From: Photorhabdus caribbeanensis
Lineage (GTDB): Bacteria; Pseudomonadota; Gammaproteobacteria; Enterobacterales; Enterobacteriaceae
NCBI RefSeq assembly: GCF_018448885.1
Contig: NZ_RCWB01000040.1
Coordinates: 1 to 40,855, forward strand
Direction: 5' to 3'
Length of the DNA stretch: 40,855 bases
The notes beneath the pieces are model-generated. The model made no database searches. It saw only the letters and a list, made by a program, of their open reading frames with translations, and was not told the DNA's origin. Shown here in pieces: positions 8,939 through 19,798 of the stretch (the first letter of the stretch is position 1; each line of letters opens with the position of its first letter). The translations under genes and the position numbers were made by a program.

Positions 8939-10045
8939 TTAAGCAATCTTCCGTCTAAATAACCAATAAGCAAGATTACCGGTTGTGGCAGTAATAGCCA
9001 AAAGAGGCCATAGACTCCGCCAGATAACTGTGAAATCGGCATCTTTGAGATAAATTTGCTTGGTGATGTCGTTAAAGTGCCAGATAGGATTGATCCAGGT
9101 GATGTCTTGTAACCATCCGGGCATATTTTCAACCGGAGAAATATAACCGGAAATTAAGATGGCGGGCATGATAAAGACAAATACACCAATAAACGCCTGT
9201 TGCTGAGTGTAGCAAAGAGAGGAGATTAACAGGCCAAATCCCACCAGCGATAAACTGTAGATCAGCATAGCGCAGTAAAACAGCGCGAGTGAACCAGAAA
9301 AAGGAATTTGATAGCAGAAGATACCAATAGCTAACACTAAAGTTGCCTGAAAGGTAGCGACAATCACCGCAGGAACCGCTTTGCCAATGAAAATCTGCCA
9401 GGTGGTCATGGGTGAAACCAGTAATTGGTCCAGCGTTCCCTGTTCCCTTTCACGCGCAATTGACAGCGCAGTGACTGTTAATATCCCGACGGTGGTGATT
9501 AGTGCTACTAATGAGGGCACGACAAACCATTTATAATCCAAGTTAGGGTTATACCAGTTGCGGATCACCAACTCGCTATTATTGGCTTTCGGCAGGTTCC
9601 CCATCAGTTCCTGTTGATAGTTAAGAACAATTTCTTGGATATAGCCTGCTGCAATTTGAGCACTGTTAGAATTGCGCCCATCCAGTAGTACTTGGAGAGA
9701 AACAGGGTCATGGCTGGCAATCTTAGCACTGAAATCTTGCGGGAAGCGTACCAGTAGTAAGGCTTTTTGGTGATCGATTACCGGTTGAATTTCTTGTGAA
9801 TGATCCAGCAATATCACGTCAGGAAATGCTTTTGATTTTGCCAACCGTTGGGTGAGCTCAATAGAGGCTTTGCCTTTGTCTTCATCAAAAATAGCAATAG
9901 TCGCGTTGGTCACATCAAGGGTTGCTGATAGAGGAAATAAGATCATCTGGAAGATAACCGGCATAACCAAGATAGCCCGTGTTTGCGGATCTCTGAGTAG
10001 AGACTGCAATTCTTTAATAATCAGAGTGTAAAGACGATAAAACAT
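8939..10045 (-). CDS. ybhR: ABC-2 exporter permease YbhR
   Basis: 368 residues, same length as E. coli YbhR. N-terminal membrane anchor, a periplasmic domain of ~130 residues ([32 protein letters not shown]), then a five- to six-helix ABC-2 core with [16 protein letters not shown] and [18 protein letters not shown]. Last gene of ybhG-ybhF-ybhS-ybhR, 12 bases after ybhS. With YbhS and YbhF it forms an inner-membrane exporter; in E. coli the operon affects cefoperazone and chloramphenicol sensitivity and has been linked to cation efflux. Confidence 0.93.
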   Translation of the reverse strand: MFYRLYTLIIKELQSLLRDPQTRAILVMPVIFQMILFPLSATLDVTNATIAIFDEDKGKASIELTQRLAKSKAFPDVILLDHSQEIQPVIDHQKALLLVRFPQDFSAKIASHDPVSLQVLLDGRNSNSAQIAAGYIQEIVLNYQQELMGNLPKANNSELVIRNWYNPNLDYKWFVVPSLVALITTVGILTVTALSIAREREQGTLDQLLVSPMTTWQIFIGKAVPAVIVATFQATLVLAIGIFCYQIPFSGSLALFYCAMLIYSLSLVGFGLLISSLCYTQQQAFIGVFVFIMPAILISGYISPVENMPGWLQDITWINPIWHFNDITKQIYLKDADFTVIWRSLWPLLAITATTGNLAYWLFRRKIA

Positions 10046-10057
10046 GCTAATTCCTTC

Positions 10058-11218
10058 TTAATCCAGACGCCGCTGGGTTTTCCATGCAGTCAGGCCAATA
10101 AACACAATAGCGGAGGCGATCAGTAATAATAGATTTATCATCAATACCGTGCTGATATTTCCCGCCAGGAAGAGCGTATGCAAGCTACTGACAAAATAAC
10201 GAGCCGGGATGAAATAGGTCACTACCTGAATGAAGGCGGGCATGCTGTTTATTTCAAAGATGAAGCCGGAGAGCATAATTGCAGGTAGAAAAGCGACATT
10301 CAACGCTATCATTGCTGCATTAAATTGGTTGCGTGTCACCGTAGAGATCAAGAGTCCGATACCAAGAGCAGTAGCCAGGTAGAGGCTAGTGATCGCAGAC
10401 AATATCCATAGCGAGCCTCGGTAGGGTACATCTAGCACGAATATGGCCACCAGCATACAGAGTAGCATGGAGAATGATCCAAGCATTTGGTAAGGCAAGA
10501 GTTTAGAGAGCAGTAATTCGGTACGGGTAATTTGGGTAGAAAGCAGGGCTTCCATTGTACCTCGTTCCCATTCACGAGCGACTACCAATGATGTCAGGAT
10601 GGCGCCAACCACGGTAATGATGATGGTGATTGCGCCGGGAATGATGAAATGCTGGCTAATTGTTGCCGAATTGAACCAATAACGGACCTGCATATCAATC
10701 AATGGATTAGCCGCGTTTCCCTGATCTTGCCCTCTTTGTTGTAGCCAAATCTGCCATACTCCTTTGGCATAATTTTGTACAAAGCTTGCGGTATTGGGTT
10801 CACTGCCATCAGTAATGACCTGAATTTGTGCTTTACCATCAGAGCGGGCAAGTTGCGTATCGAAATTAACAGGAATGACAACCAGTCCGCGTATTTCTCC
10901 TGATTGCATCATATTAATTAATTGCTGACGATTATCACTGATTTTGGGTTCAATATAAGGTGAACCGGCAAAGGCTTGTATCAACTCACGAGCATCTTTA
11001 CTTTGTTGTTCTACCAGAATACCAAGACGGACGGTACTAGAGTCGAGATTAATACCATAGCCAAAGATAAATAGCAGAATCAATGGAATGACAATGGAAA
11101 TTAATCCGCTGGTGGGATCGCGTAAGATCTGTTTTGTCTCTTTTATGCAAAGTGCTTTCAGTCGCCACCAAGAGAAGCGGACAGCTTGCTGTGGAGCATG
11201 TTGCTTTGGGCTATTCAT
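10058..11218 (-). CDS. ybhS: ABC-2 exporter permease YbhS
   Basis: 386 residues. Paralogue of YbhR: cytoplasmic start, first helix ([21 protein letters not shown]), periplasmic domain, then the ABC-2 helices with [19 protein letters not shown] and [15 protein letters not shown]. The start overlaps the ybhF stop by four bases, indicating coupled translation. Partner of YbhR in a heterodimeric channel energised by YbhF. Confidence 0.93.
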   Translation of the reverse strand: MNSPKQHAPQQAVRFSWWRLKALCIKETKQILRDPTSGLISIVIPLILLFIFGYGINLDSSTVRLGILVEQQSKDARELIQAFAGSPYIEPKISDNRQQLINMMQSGEIRGLVVIPVNFDTQLARSDGKAQIQVITDGSEPNTASFVQNYAKGVWQIWLQQRGQDQGNAANPLIDMQVRYWFNSATISQHFIIPGAITIIITVVGAILTSLVVAREWERGTMEALLSTQITRTELLLSKLLPYQMLGSFSMLLCMLVAIFVLDVPYRGSLWILSAITSLYLATALGIGLLISTVTRNQFNAAMIALNVAFLPAIMLSGFIFEINSMPAFIQVVTYFIPARYFVSSLHTLFLAGNISTVLMINLLLLIASAIVFIGLTAWKTQRRLD

Positions 11219-12951
11219 TGTGGCTCCTCATCATAATTAATGACCAGATCAATAAATGCCTGTTCCATTGATGGATCAGGATTTTCATCGGTAGCAACCA
11301 ATTGTTTCAAATCATCCGGCGTTCCGGCGGCAATCAATTTACCGCGAAATACCAGCCCTATTCGGTCACAATATTCAGCTTCATCCATAAAATGGGTAGT
11401 CACCATCACGGTGACGCCTTTATCTACCATGCCGTTGATATGTAGCCAGAATTCGCGTCGTATCTGTGGATCAACGCCAGAGGTTGGCTCGTCCAGAAAC
11501 AGAATGTCTGGCTCATGCATTAGTGAGCAGGAGAGGGCAAGGCGCTGTTTATATCCCAGAGGCAATTGGTCGGTGGTTTGATGTAAAACCGATTTGAGAT
11601 TGAAAGCGTCGATCATGCCGTTAATTTTCTCTTTTTGTTTACGTCCTTGCAGACCGTAAATGCCGGAGAAGAATTTCAAGTTCTGTTCAACCGTCAGGTT
11701 GCCGTACAGAGAAAATTTCTGCGCCATATAACCCAAATGTTGGCGGGCTTTCCCGGAGCTGGTTTTAAGATCCATGCCTAATACCAGAGCCTTACCGCTA
11801 GTGGGTACCATAAGGCCGCACATCATTTTGAATGTGGTGGATTTACCCGCGCCGTTCGGGCCAAGCAGACCAAAGATTTCTCCACGTTTCACCTGAAAAT
11901 CAACATGGTCAGTGGCCGCAAAATCGCCAAATTTTTTAGTTAAATCCTGTGCTTCAATCACCGTTTCTGTCGGGTTAGCTGCAATCCGTGGCATGATCTC
12001 TGCCAGTTCTGAACGGCGGGTAGAGCCGCCACCGAGTAAATCGATAAAAGCATCTTCAAAGCGGGGGGCTGCTTTAATGATTTCAGCATTTGGCAGTTCA
12101 AGCCGATTAAGCAATTCTTGCGGCGAGACATCAGGTTTGAGAATAAGACGAACATATTTCCCTTGAATCACGCCATCTGTTACTTGTGGCAAGGTAAGGG
12201 CACGTTGCAGTGTTTTTCTACGGGAGTTCTGTTTAGTATCAAGTAGAAAAGAGCGTCCGTACATCTTTTGGGTTAATTTTTGAGGCTGCCCGTTGTAGAG
12301 CAACTTCCCTTGATTAAGTAATAGGACATCACGACACTGTTCAGCTTCATCCAGATAAGAAGTGCTCCAGAGGATGAGCATGCCATCATCTGCCAGTTCG
12401 TGAACCATGCGCCAGAGTTCGCGGCGGGCGATGGGATCAACCCCAACGCCGGGTTCATCCAGCAGCAGAACTTTGGGTTTGCCAAGCAGAGTACAGGCAA
12501 GCCCCAGTTTTTGCTTCATACCGCCTGAAAGTTTACCTGCCAGGCGCCCGGTAAAACGGGTCAGATCGGTAAATGTGAGTAATTGCTCATAGGTTTTTTT
12601 ACGTTCATCACCCAGTACGCCACGCAGATCCGCGTACAGATTCAGGTTTTCTAATACGGTGAGATCTTCATACAGGCCAAATTTCTGCGGCATATAGCCC
12701 AGTTCAAAACGCACTTGTACGCCATTTTTTATCGGATCAAGCCCCATTATTTCAATCGAACCACTATTGGGTTTCAGTAAGCCCGCTAACATGCGTATCA
12801 GCGTAGTTTTTCCCGCGCCATCCGGCCCTACGAGGCCGGTAACAGAGCCGCCGTAGATCTCTGCGGTTAAGCTGGATACCGCAGGATTATTCAGGCCGGG
12901 AAAAGTTTTTTCGACTTTTTCTAACCTGATCGTATATGCAGAGCTGCTCAT
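11215..12951 (-). CDS. ybhF: ABC exporter ATP-binding protein YbhF, two ATPase domains
   Basis: 578 residues containing two fused ATPase domains. Domain 1: Walker [10 protein letters not shown] (42-50), signature LSGGMKQ (141-147), Walker B LLLDEP (162-167). Domain 2: Walker [10 protein letters not shown] (364-372), degenerate signature LPLGYKQR (463-470), Walker [13 protein letters not shown] (from about 484). The C-loop change in domain 2 is also found in E. coli YbhF, so it is a family trait and not damage. Located nine bases after ybhG and overlapping ybhS. Confidence 0.95.
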   Translation of the reverse strand: MSSSAYTIRLEKVEKTFPGLNNPAVSSLTAEIYGGSVTGLVGPDGAGKTTLIRMLAGLLKPNSGSIEIMGLDPIKNGVQVRFELGYMPQKFGLYEDLTVLENLNLYADLRGVLGDERKKTYEQLLTFTDLTRFTGRLAGKLSGGMKQKLGLACTLLGKPKVLLLDEPGVGVDPIARRELWRMVHELADDGMLILWSTSYLDEAEQCRDVLLLNQGKLLYNGQPQKLTQKMYGRSFLLDTKQNSRRKTLQRALTLPQVTDGVIQGKYVRLILKPDVSPQELLNRLELPNAEIIKAAPRFEDAFIDLLGGGSTRRSELAEIMPRIAANPTETVIEAQDLTKKFGDFAATDHVDFQVKRGEIFGLLGPNGAGKSTTFKMMCGLMVPTSGKALVLGMDLKTSSGKARQHLGYMAQKFSLYGNLTVEQNLKFFSGIYGLQGRKQKEKINGMIDAFNLKSVLHQTTDQLPLGYKQRLALSCSLMHEPDILFLDEPTSGVDPQIRREFWLHINGMVDKGVTVMVTTHFMDEAEYCDRIGLVFRGKLIAAGTPDDLKQLVATDENPDPSMEQAFIDLVINYDEEPQ

Positions 12952-12960
12952 GACAGCCCC

Positions 12961-13953
12961 TTATTTATCTGAATCGGAAAAATGCAGAGTCACTGGCATA
13001 CCTTGACGTAGGGCCTCATCTGGGTCGGTGACAATAATGCGCAACCGATAGACTAGATCGGTACGTAGATCAGGGGTTTCTACATTTTTGGGCGTAAATT
13101 CGGCTGTGGGTGAAACAAAACCAATTTTGCCGTGATAAGGTTGATCTTTGCGGCTGTCGGTATAGAGTAAAATTTCACGTCCGGGCGTTGCCAGCCCAAG
13201 ATGGCTTTCACTGATATAGGCTCTTACCCAAACCGGGTCAGTCAGAGAGAGCGTAAACACCGTATTGCCTGCTGCCAGCATAGTGCCTGGTTCAATGGCG
13301 CGGGTTAGGATAGTACCCGGCGAGGGAGAAGCCAGTTGAGTATCTTGTAAGTCCAATTCAGCCTGAGCAACAGCCGCTTCGGCTTGAGCAAGCTGGCCTT
13401 TGGCTTCTGCAATTTCTTCTTTACGATAACCGGTTTCGAACTGATTCAATTTATCTTTTGCCGCTTGTAACGCGGCTAACGCTTGGTTACGGTTCGTTTT
13501 AGCATCATCTAATTCGTTGGCTGAAATAACTTTGCTTTGCCATAGACCTTGTTGGCGTTTGAAGAAACTATCGGCGAAATGCCAGGCAGCTTCACGTTGT
13601 GCAACTTCCGAACGGACTTGGGCAATTTCTTCGGTGCGATAACCTTCTTCCATCATAGCCAGACGTGCTTTAGCGCTATCTAGAGTGGCTTTCGCTTTAT
13701 TGAGAGCGTTAATAAATGGCCCATTGTCCAGTTGGCCGATCACTTGATTAGCCATAATGGTATCGCCTTCATCGACTTGCAGGCTGGCGAGTTTACCACC
13801 AACCCGGAAACTCAGATTAACAGTACGTATATCTACGTTGCCATAGAGAGTCAGAGCTTTATCATTTTTACCTTGATAATAGTAACTTCCTAAAATAGCG
13901 CCAAGAACAACGGCGACCACTAATATTGCCAGTGTGAATTTATTTTTGTACAT
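12961..13953 (-). CDS. ybhG: HlyD-type membrane fusion protein YbhG
   Basis: 330 residues. N-terminal signal anchor ([17 protein letters not shown]), a biotinyl-lipoyl half ([14 protein letters not shown]), a long alpha-helical hairpin between about residues 75 and 205 rich in Ala, Glu and Gln, then beta-barrel domains. Periplasmic adaptor connecting the YbhFSR pump to an outer-membrane channel, presumably TolC. First exporter gene after cecR, 16 bases downstream of it, so under direct control of that regulator. Confidence 0.93.
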   Translation of the reverse strand: MYKNKFTLAILVVAVVLGAILGSYYYQGKNDKALTLYGNVDIRTVNLSFRVGGKLASLQVDEGDTIMANQVIGQLDNGPFINALNKAKATLDSAKARLAMMEEGYRTEEIAQVRSEVAQREAAWHFADSFFKRQQGLWQSKVISANELDDAKTNRNQALAALQAAKDKLNQFETGYRKEEIAEAKGQLAQAEAAVAQAELDLQDTQLASPSPGTILTRAIEPGTMLAAGNTVFTLSLTDPVWVRAYISESHLGLATPGREILLYTDSRKDQPYHGKIGFVSPTAEFTPKNVETPDLRTDLVYRLRIIVTDPDEALRQGMPVTLHFSDSDK

Positions 13954-13969
13954 GATATTCCCTGTTATT

Positions 13970-14662
13970 TTATTTATTCGAATTCTGTTTTTTCAGGCCA
14001 TTCAGCAATAAATCAATATGTTGGATAAGGATCTGATCAATCAATTTATATTCTTCTGGCCCAATATTATTCCAGCCAGTTTGGCGTAATAAGGTTTCCC
14101 TTGCCATTCTGAAAGTGAGAATTTCTCCCATGAGTGCATGGGCATGCAGCATGGTAGAGAGCTGATGTTCATCGGCGCCGATATAGCTGGCAATCAATTT
14201 ATTTAATCTATTATGGAGGGGAGCGAGTGCTTGCTCGTGGATTAGAGTATAGGCATCCGTTGGGGCGAGTTGCTCTCTAGCCATTATCCGGCTGATATTG
14301 ATACTCTCTTTTTCAATCATCAGACGATTAACGCCAAGAAATCCTTCGTGAATTAATCTCAATATATTTTCCGGTGAGTCTGTCGTTGATGATGAAAAAA
14401 AATCATCAATCTCTTTAAAAAGATGAGTGAACTCCTTCTTGATTGTATCAGTAATATACTGGGCGACTGCCTGATAAAGCCCCTCTTTAGATCCAAAATA
14501 GTAGGCTATGGCAGCAATGTTCTGTTGAGCGCGTAATGCGATTTCCCTAGTCGTTGCACCGGTCAGTCCTGATTTACCGAAAATTTCAAGGGCTGCTTGG
14601 AGTAACTGTTGTTTAGCTTGTTCGCCTCTGGCGGTTTGGGTGTTGTTGACTGACATGGACAT
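13970..14662 (-). CDS. cecR: TetR-family regulator CecR (YbiH)
   Basis: 230 residues. N-terminal TetR helix-turn-helix ([28 protein letters not shown], about residues 33-60) and a CecR-type C-terminal domain. In E. coli CecR represses ybhG and the divergent rhlE; the same gene order here supports the same role. Two possible starts six bases apart (14662 and 14656); the first has AGGA four bases away, the second has better spacing. Heads the cecR-ybhG-ybhF-ybhS-ybhR operon. Confidence 0.92.
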   Translation of the reverse strand: MSMSVNNTQTARGEQAKQQLLQAALEIFGKSGLTGATTREIALRAQQNIAAIAYYFGSKEGLYQAVAQYITDTIKKEFTHLFKEIDDFFSSSTTDSPENILRLIHEGFLGVNRLMIEKESINISRIMAREQLAPTDAYTLIHEQALAPLHNRLNKLIASYIGADEHQLSTMLHAHALMGEILTFRMARETLLRQTGWNNIGPEEYKLIDQILIQHIDLLLNGLKKQNSNK

Positions 14663-14817
14663 GCATCCTGTTGCAAATAATCAAAAGACTTAAACAAAAT
14701 ATCAATCATGGGCTAACTCTATACTTATAGTAAATCAATGTAAATTGCATAAAAATGTTATGGATCATGAAAATTACCGGGTAAATAGCTGTAGTTTTAG
14801 TTGCACCCACAGAAAGT

Positions 14818-14842
14818 ATATCTGATATAATAATTCAGATAT
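14818..14842. promoter_or_regulatory. Inverted repeat in the cecR-rhlE divergent promoter region, candidate operator
   Basis: ATATCTGA and TCAGATAT form exact 8-base arms around a 9-base AT-rich spacer in the ~300-bp region between cecR and rhlE. Size and symmetry suit a TetR-family dimer. The site is proposed from symmetry and position only. A second palindromic stretch (ATTACC/GGGTAAAT, near 14773) is an alternative. Confidence 0.4.
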
Positions 14843-14958
14843 GGCGCATTGCAGTTTGTGTTTTTTCCTTTGTGGTATTTACCACGTCTGATTTTCTTCC
14901 CATAAAACTGCCCCTGAATAGCGTTCAGGAATGGTGAAGTCTGGAGCATTTCTTATTT

Positions 14959-16245
14959 ATGAGTTTTGAATCACTTGGCTTAAGTGCTGATATTTTGCGT
15001 GCCATTGAAGAACAAGGTTATTCCGTGCCAACGCCAATCCAACAGCAGGCAATCCCTGTCGTATTAGCAGGTAAAGATTTATTAGCGAGTGCTCAAACAG
15101 GCACGGGTAAAACCGCAGGTTTTACCTTACCCATGCTGCAACGGTTAAATGATTCCCCTATTCAGGCGAAAGGGCGTCGGCCGGTCAGAGCATTAATCCT
15201 GACGCCAACCCGTGAATTGGCTGCTCAAGTGGGAGAAAATGTACGTGATTACAGTAAATACCTCAGATTGCGCTCTCTGGTTGTTTTTGGCGGTGTTAGC
15301 ATTAACCCTCAGATGATGAAATTGCGGGGTGGCGTGGATATTTTGGTCGCAACACCGGGCCGTTTACTGGATCTTGAACATCAAAATGCAGTTGATTTAT
15401 CGCGGGTAGAAATTCTGGTATTAGATGAAGCTGACCGTATGCTGGATATGGGATTTATTCATGACATTCGTCGGGTGCTGAATAAATTACCACCGAAACG
15501 GCAAAATTTGCTGTTTTCTGCAACTTTCTCTGACGATATCAAAAACTTAGCCAATAAGTTATTGCATAACCCTGTTAGTGTTGAGGTTGCACGTCGTAAC
15601 TCCGCTTCTGAACAGATTGAACAGTTTGTTCATTTTGTCGATAAAAAGCGTAAAGGTGAGCTGCTCTCTTTCTTGATCGGTAGTCGTAACTGGCAGCAAG
15701 TTCTGGTGTTTACCCGAACCAAACATGGCGCAAACCGTTTGGCAGAACAGTTAAATAAAGATGGTGTAACGGCTGCGGCTATTCATGGCAACAAAAGTCA
15801 GGGGGCGAGAACCCGTGCGTTGGCTGATTTTAAAACGGGTCGCATCAGGGTATTAGTTGCAACAGATATTGCTGCCCGCGGTCTGGATATTGATCAACTG
15901 CCTTATGTGGTGAATTTTGAATTGCCTAATGTCGCCGAAGATTATGTCCACCGCATTGGCCGTACTGGCCGGGCAGATGCGACAGGGCAGGCACTTTCTT
16001 TGGTCTGTGTTGATGAGCACAAGTTGTTGAAAGATATTGAGCGTTTGCTAAAACGGGAAATTCCTCGTATGGCGATTCCCGGCTATGAGCCAGATCCCAC
16101 CATCAAGGCCGAACCTATTCAGAATGGCCGCCAGGCACGTGGTGATAATCGGCAGAAAAATAGCCATCGTCGTTCTGGGGCGCCTTCGCGTCAGCGTAGC
16201 CGCAATCATGATGGGACTCATAAATCGCTTAACGCTAGAGGTTAA
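14959..16245 (+). CDS. rhlE: ATP-dependent RNA helicase RhlE (DEAD-box)
   Basis: 428 residues. Q motif (PTPIQQQ), motif I AQTGTGKT (45-52), motif II DEAD (156-159), motif III SAT (187-189) and motif [11 protein letters not shown] (near 332-340). The basic C-terminal tail (~50 residues) is shorter than in E. coli (454 aa total) and rich in Arg, Asn and Gly. Remodels RNA, with roles in ribosome assembly and RNA decay. TGGAG at 14941-14945 is the ribosome site at somewhat long spacing. Divergent from cecR. dusC follows after three bases. Confidence 0.96.
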   Translation: MSFESLGLSADILRAIEEQGYSVPTPIQQQAIPVVLAGKDLLASAQTGTGKTAGFTLPMLQRLNDSPIQAKGRRPVRALILTPTRELAAQVGENVRDYSKYLRLRSLVVFGGVSINPQMMKLRGGVDILVATPGRLLDLEHQNAVDLSRVEILVLDEADRMLDMGFIHDIRRVLNKLPPKRQNLLFSATFSDDIKNLANKLLHNPVSVEVARRNSASEQIEQFVHFVDKKRKGELLSFLIGSRNWQQVLVFTRTKHGANRLAEQLNKDGVTAAAIHGNKSQGARTRALADFKTGRIRVLVATDIAARGLDIDQLPYVVNFELPNVAEDYVHRIGRTGRADATGQALSLVCVDEHKLLKDIERLLKREIPRMAIPGYEPDPTIKAEPIQNGRQARGDNRQKNSHRRSGAPSRQRSRNHDGTHKSLNARG

Positions 16246-16248
16246 TTA

Positions 16249-17181
16249 ATGCGGGTTTTACTGGCTCCGATGGAAGGTGTGCTGGACTCTTTGGTCAGGC
16301 AACTTCTGAGTGAGATTAATGAGTATGATCTGTGCATTACGGAATTTTTACGGGTTGTCGATAGCCTATTGCCGATAAAATCTTTTTATCGGCTTTGTCC
16401 TGAATTACGTAACCAAAGCCGGACACCATCCGGCACATTGGTACGGATTCAGCTTTTGGGTCAATATCCACAGTGGCTGGCGGAAAATGCGGCACGCGCG
16501 ATTGAATTAGGGTCCTATGGGGTTGATTTAAATTGCGGTTGCCCGTCAAAAACGGTCAATGGTAGCGGTGGTGGGGCAACGTTGCTAAAAGATCCTGAAC
16601 TGATTTATCAGGGGGCGAAAGCGATACGTGAAGCAGTACCTGCTCATTTGCCTGTGACGGTTAAGGTTCGCTTGGGTTGGGATAGCGGTGATCGGCAATT
16701 TGAAATTGCTGATGCGGTACAACAGGCGGGCGCGACGGAAATTACAGTTCATGGGCGAACCAAAGAGGATGGTTATCAAGCGGAGCGTATTAACTGGCAA
16801 GCGATTGGTGAAATTCGTCAACGTCTTGCTATTCCGGTTATCGCTAATGGTGAGATTTGGGATTGGCAAAGTGCGCAGGATTGCCTGAGTGTGACAGGCT
16901 GCGATGCGGTCATGATTGGGCGGGGTGCGCTTCACGTTCCTAATTTGAGCCGAGTGGTGAAATATAACGAGCCCAAAATGTGCTGGCAGGGCGTTGTTCA
17001 GCTATTGCAAAAATATATCCGGTTGGAAAAGCAGGGTGATACCGGGCAATATCATGTTGCTCGGATTAAACAGTGGCTTGGTTATTTGCGCAAAGAATAT
17101 GAACAGGCAACAACGCTGTTTGAGGAGATAAGAAAATTAAAAACATCTGCTGATATAGCGCATGTGATCTCTTTGGTATAA
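16249..17181 (+). CDS. dusC: tRNA-dihydrouridine(16) synthase DusC
   Basis: 310 residues. FMN-binding TIM barrel starting [10 protein letters not shown], with the Dus signature [21 protein letters not shown] (catalytic Cys in GCPS), [20 protein letters not shown] and [12 protein letters not shown]. Reduces U16 in tRNA. It begins three bases after rhlE, so it is co-transcribed here. Confidence 0.95.
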   Translation: MRVLLAPMEGVLDSLVRQLLSEINEYDLCITEFLRVVDSLLPIKSFYRLCPELRNQSRTPSGTLVRIQLLGQYPQWLAENAARAIELGSYGVDLNCGCPSKTVNGSGGGATLLKDPELIYQGAKAIREAVPAHLPVTVKVRLGWDSGDRQFEIADAVQQAGATEITVHGRTKEDGYQAERINWQAIGEIRQRLAIPVIANGEIWDWQSAQDCLSVTGCDAVMIGRGALHVPNLSRVVKYNEPKMCWQGVVQLLQKYIRLEKQGDTGQYHVARIKQWLGYLRKEYEQATTLFEEIRKLKTSADIAHVISLV

Positions 17182-17191
17182 CAGATGATTA

Positions 17192-17233
17192 AGAGCAATT
17201 TAAAACCGCCCATTAGGGCTATTATTTTGCTCT
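17192..17233 (+). terminator. Terminator after dusC
   Basis: Outer arms AGAGCAA/TTGCTCT (17192-17198 and 17227-17233) enclose an inner GCCC/GGGC pair, followed by TTCTCT. It starts ten bases after the dusC stop. Confidence 0.6.
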
Positions 17234-17301
17234 TTCTCTACTATAAAAAGTGAACTTGGGCAGCGTTCAGACAAAAGCATGCCTATGAATATGTAAGACT
17301 G

Positions 17302-17856
17302 TTACTCTTTTTGAGGATTATTTTTATTCCACTCATCACGAGTTATTTCCCATGTCTCCGAGAGCATTCTTCCGCTAACAAAGTCTCTATTTTCTAGTCT
17401 TATTAATCGCATACCACTTTTAATTGATATTTTCCTTGAAGCAATATTTTCACTGGATTTAGGTGCTCTGAGTACGTTGCGATTTAGGGTATTAAACCAA
17501 AAATCGGTAACTACTTGGACTGCTTCGGTCATAAATCCATTTCTATACCATTGTGGGTCTAGCCAGAAACCTCTATTATTATTTTCTTGCTCATATAGCG
17601 ATATCATTCCTATTATTATTGATGGATCATCCTTCCTTCTTATAGTCCAAAACCATGCATCTCCTTTTGCCATTGATGGTAGCGCGATATTATTTATATA
17701 TTTCATGGCGCCATCATCTGGGTAGGGCCACGGGGTGTTTGCTGTAAGATAGCGAACAATTTCCCATTGAGGAAAGATGTTTTGAATTTGTATATGATCC
17801 TTACTTTCTAAAGGAGATAATATTAATCTTTTGGTTTCTAGTTTTTGGGGTTGCAT
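17302..17856 (-). CDS. GNAT-family N-acetyltransferase (RimJ/RimL-like)
   Basis: 184 residues. Opens with LETKRLILSPLESKD, the usual start of RimJ/RimL-type GNATs. GFWLDPQWYRNGFMTEAV corresponds to the acetyl-CoA-binding region, and NVLRAPKSSENIASRKISIKSGM to the C-terminal part with the conserved Asn near ENIAS. Good AGGAAA ribosome site. Target unknown: a ribosomal protein, an antibiotic or a small amine are all possible. It stands alone between dusC and the lipase array. Confidence 0.85.
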   Translation of the reverse strand: MQPQKLETKRLILSPLESKDHIQIQNIFPQWEIVRYLTANTPWPYPDDGAMKYINNIALPSMAKGDAWFWTIRRKDDPSIIIGMISLYEQENNNRGFWLDPQWYRNGFMTEAVQVVTDFWFNTLNRNVLRAPKSSENIASRKISIKSGMRLIRLENRDFVSGRMLSETWEITRDEWNKNNPQKE

Positions 17857-18044
17857 TTTGGTTTCCTTTTATAATGTTTTGTTTTATAAAAAAGTAGCAA
17901 AAGGTGTTAATTGAAATATTAATAATTTCACCTGTTTTGTTAGATAATAATGAATTTAATTACCATTATGTGATATTTTTGTCAAAGAAATTTTAATTGG
18001 TGTGATAATGGTTACTATGACTGATTTGGGCACGTTGGGAAAAG

Positions 18045-18071
18045 AATGGAACCTTTAATCAAGGTTCCATT
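18045..18071 (-). terminator. Terminator of lipase gene 1
   Basis: Stem ATGGAACCTT/AAGGTTCCAT with loop TAATC. Read on the minus strand it is followed by a T-run. Near-identical hairpins follow the three other lipase genes. Confidence 0.8.
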
Positions 18072-18106
18072 TTGGTTAAGTTATAAAAAGAGTCAATACG
18101 ATAGAA

Positions 18107-19219
18107 TTAACAGGTATTATCTTCATCTTGAATGAGAGATGAGAGGAAGCTTCTAATATTGCGAGATTGACCATCGTTAATCACAACAATATCGTAATCA
18201 GTCGGTGGATTAGAACGATCATTAACTATAGTAAAACTCATGTCATACTCTTTGGCATAAGCATCAAGGTGTCTAGATACTAGTTTTTCAATTAAACCTT
18301 GAGAAGGTTTTAAATCAGGTGCAGTAAAAGCTAAATCTGGCGTCAGTTGAGTGTAATTCTTATCCTTCACGACCGAGATAAGACCATTAACGATTAAAGT
18401 GGATATTGGATAGAGAACCTTAATTTCTTCTAATCCTTTTACACTCCAGGCTAGGGTGACGATATCTTTACGATTGTGGACCCGGAGAAAATTACTTTCA
18501 TAGCTAGATAGTAATGTTCCATTAAAAACAGATTCACTATAGGATGCAAAAACATCGTTACCGGCAGTTGGGGCAGCAAAGGAGGAAACATGAATACGAA
18601 TATTATTATTTCCTTTATCAATATAACGTCTCTTTAAATACAGACCAAGCGTAGAGGCCATCACACCGCCTAAACTATGTCCCGTAAGAATAATATTATG
18701 TACGCCTTCTTCCAGAGCAATTTTATCAATTGCTTCAATCAGTGATTCTCCATAACCAGCAGGGTTATTGCTCTTTATTTGGTTGATAATATAATCTAAA
18801 GTTATATGGGTTCCTTTTGAAATTTTAGCATCTTTGGGGGCTTTTGAATCCCAAATTGACCAGTTTTCAGTTGTACCTACATTGAAGTTTTCATCAAACC
18901 AGTTAACAGCAGACCATGATCCACGAATAACAATTCGATAATCGTTTGGATTGTTGAGATCTTTCACAACGAATAAAACGTGATCATCTTTTTTATCTGT
19001 AACGCTTTTTTTCTTATTAACATCAGCACTACCAACACGAAAAACAGCAGGTCCCCAAGTGATAGCGAATCTATTTGCTGTTGCTTTACTACTTGCTAAT
19101 GATTTTTGAATATTTTCTGAAACGATAGTCGGCTCTGGTTGATTCGTTATTATACTTCCTGAGTTAATAATAAATCCTAACGCGAGGTTTATTTTTTGAT
19201 CTTCAAGAGAAATTGTCAT
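18107..19219 (-). CDS. Class 3 lipase-like protein 1 of a four-gene array
   Basis: 370 residues from the ATG at 19219 (MTISLEDQ), chosen because it matches all four paralogues and has GGA seven bases upstream; upstream in-frame starts crowd the ribosome site. Alpha/beta hydrolase of the fungal-lipase-like class 3 group. Nucleophile motif GHSLGG (Ser182), probable Asp252 in HNRKDIVTLAW, probable His317 in SRHLDAY. DYRIVIRGSWS (~93-103) is the strand before the oxyanion region. No signal peptide, so release would need another route or lysis. Photorhabdus lipases of this kind have been described near toxin loci; equivalence is not shown. Triacylglycerol or phospholipid specificity cannot be told. 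Confidence 0.85.
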   Translation of the reverse strand: MTISLEDQKINLALGFIINSGSIITNQPEPTIVSENIQKSLASSKATANRFAITWGPAVFRVGSADVNKKKSVTDKKDDHVLFVVKDLNNPNDYRIVIRGSWSAVNWFDENFNVGTTENWSIWDSKAPKDAKISKGTHITLDYIINQIKSNNPAGYGESLIEAIDKIALEEGVHNIILTGHSLGGVMASTLGLYLKRRYIDKGNNNIRIHVSSFAAPTAGNDVFASYSESVFNGTLLSSYESNFLRVHNRKDIVTLAWSVKGLEEIKVLYPISTLIVNGLISVVKDKNYTQLTPDLAFTAPDLKPSQGLIEKLVSRHLDAYAKEYDMSFTIVNDRSNPPTDYDIVVINDGQSRNIRSFLSSLIQDEDNTC

Positions 19220-19317
19220 TTTCATTTCCAATTTTTAATGTGATGAATGATGATCTGATGTGTTAGCTTAAACATCAATGATCAATACTTTGGGTTTTTA
19301 TTTAAATAACAGAGTAA

Positions 19318-19346
19318 AAGTTAATAATTGTCTTTAAATCTGTTAA
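19318..19346 (-). promoter_or_regulatory. Candidate promoter of lipase gene 1
   Basis: Minus-strand TTAACA (-35) and TAACTT (-10) separated by 17 bases, about 95 bases before the start. The same arrangement (TTGACAGATT, then AACTTTAA) recurs upstream of lipases 2 and 3; conservation among paralogues is the main support. Confidence 0.45.
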
Positions 19347-19599
19347 ATGGGAGTATATAATTTTTTAAAGTTATTTTATTTAACAAAATAAATTATCTAT
19401 TATGAACTTTGAAATAGTCGATAAAAATTATGCTATGCTTTTGTAAGATTATATTAACTATTGGGAATGATAACGTGAAGGATGTGGATATATATTATCT
19501 ATGGAAAATAATTTATATTGGTATTTACAAAAGTGAGTGATAGTGAGTTGCTGTAATTAGTGATAAGTAGGAAAAATAATTTATTTGTTCTATTTAATT

Positions 19600-19724
19600 A
19601 TACCCTATGGATTTCAAGATACATCGCGATGGTAAGGGAGCGAATCCCCGGGAGCATAGAAAACTATGTGACTGGGAGGAGTGAGTGCAGCCAACAAAGA
19701 GGCAACTTGAAAGGTGACAGGTAT
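19600..19724 (-). repeat. 125-bp interspersed repeat, copy 1 (between lipases 2 and 1)
   Basis: Runs from ATACCCTATGGATTTCAAGA to the end GACAGGTAT. The copy at 22864-22988 is the same element on the other strand with about 90% identity. The ends are inverted (ATACC.../...GGTAT, TTCAAG/CTTGAA) and an internal hairpin (CATAG/CTATG inside CCCCGG-like arms) is present. No transposase, so a MITE-like element. Similar sequences are, from memory, common in Photorhabdus and Xenorhabdus. Confidence 0.8.
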
Positions 19725-19740
19725 ATAATTTATTGCAATT

Positions 19741-19769
19741 AAATGGAGCCTTTAATCAAGGCTCCATTT
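19741..19769 (-). terminator. Terminator of lipase gene 2
   Basis: Perfect 12-bp stem AAATGGAGCCTT/AAGGCTCCATTT with loop TAATC, downstream of the lipase 2 stop on the minus strand. It directly abuts the repeat copy. Confidence 0.8.
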
Positions 19770-19798
19770 AAATCAAATATAGACATAATAAGATAAAT

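Noticed and set aside
11215-12951. Damaged signature motif in the second ATPase domain of YbhF (LPLG instead of LSGG)
   Set aside because: The same substitution is present in E. coli YbhF, so it is a family feature.
19560-19742. 60-residue open frame
   Set aside because: Lies across the 125-bp interspersed repeat and its flanks; repeat-driven chance frame.
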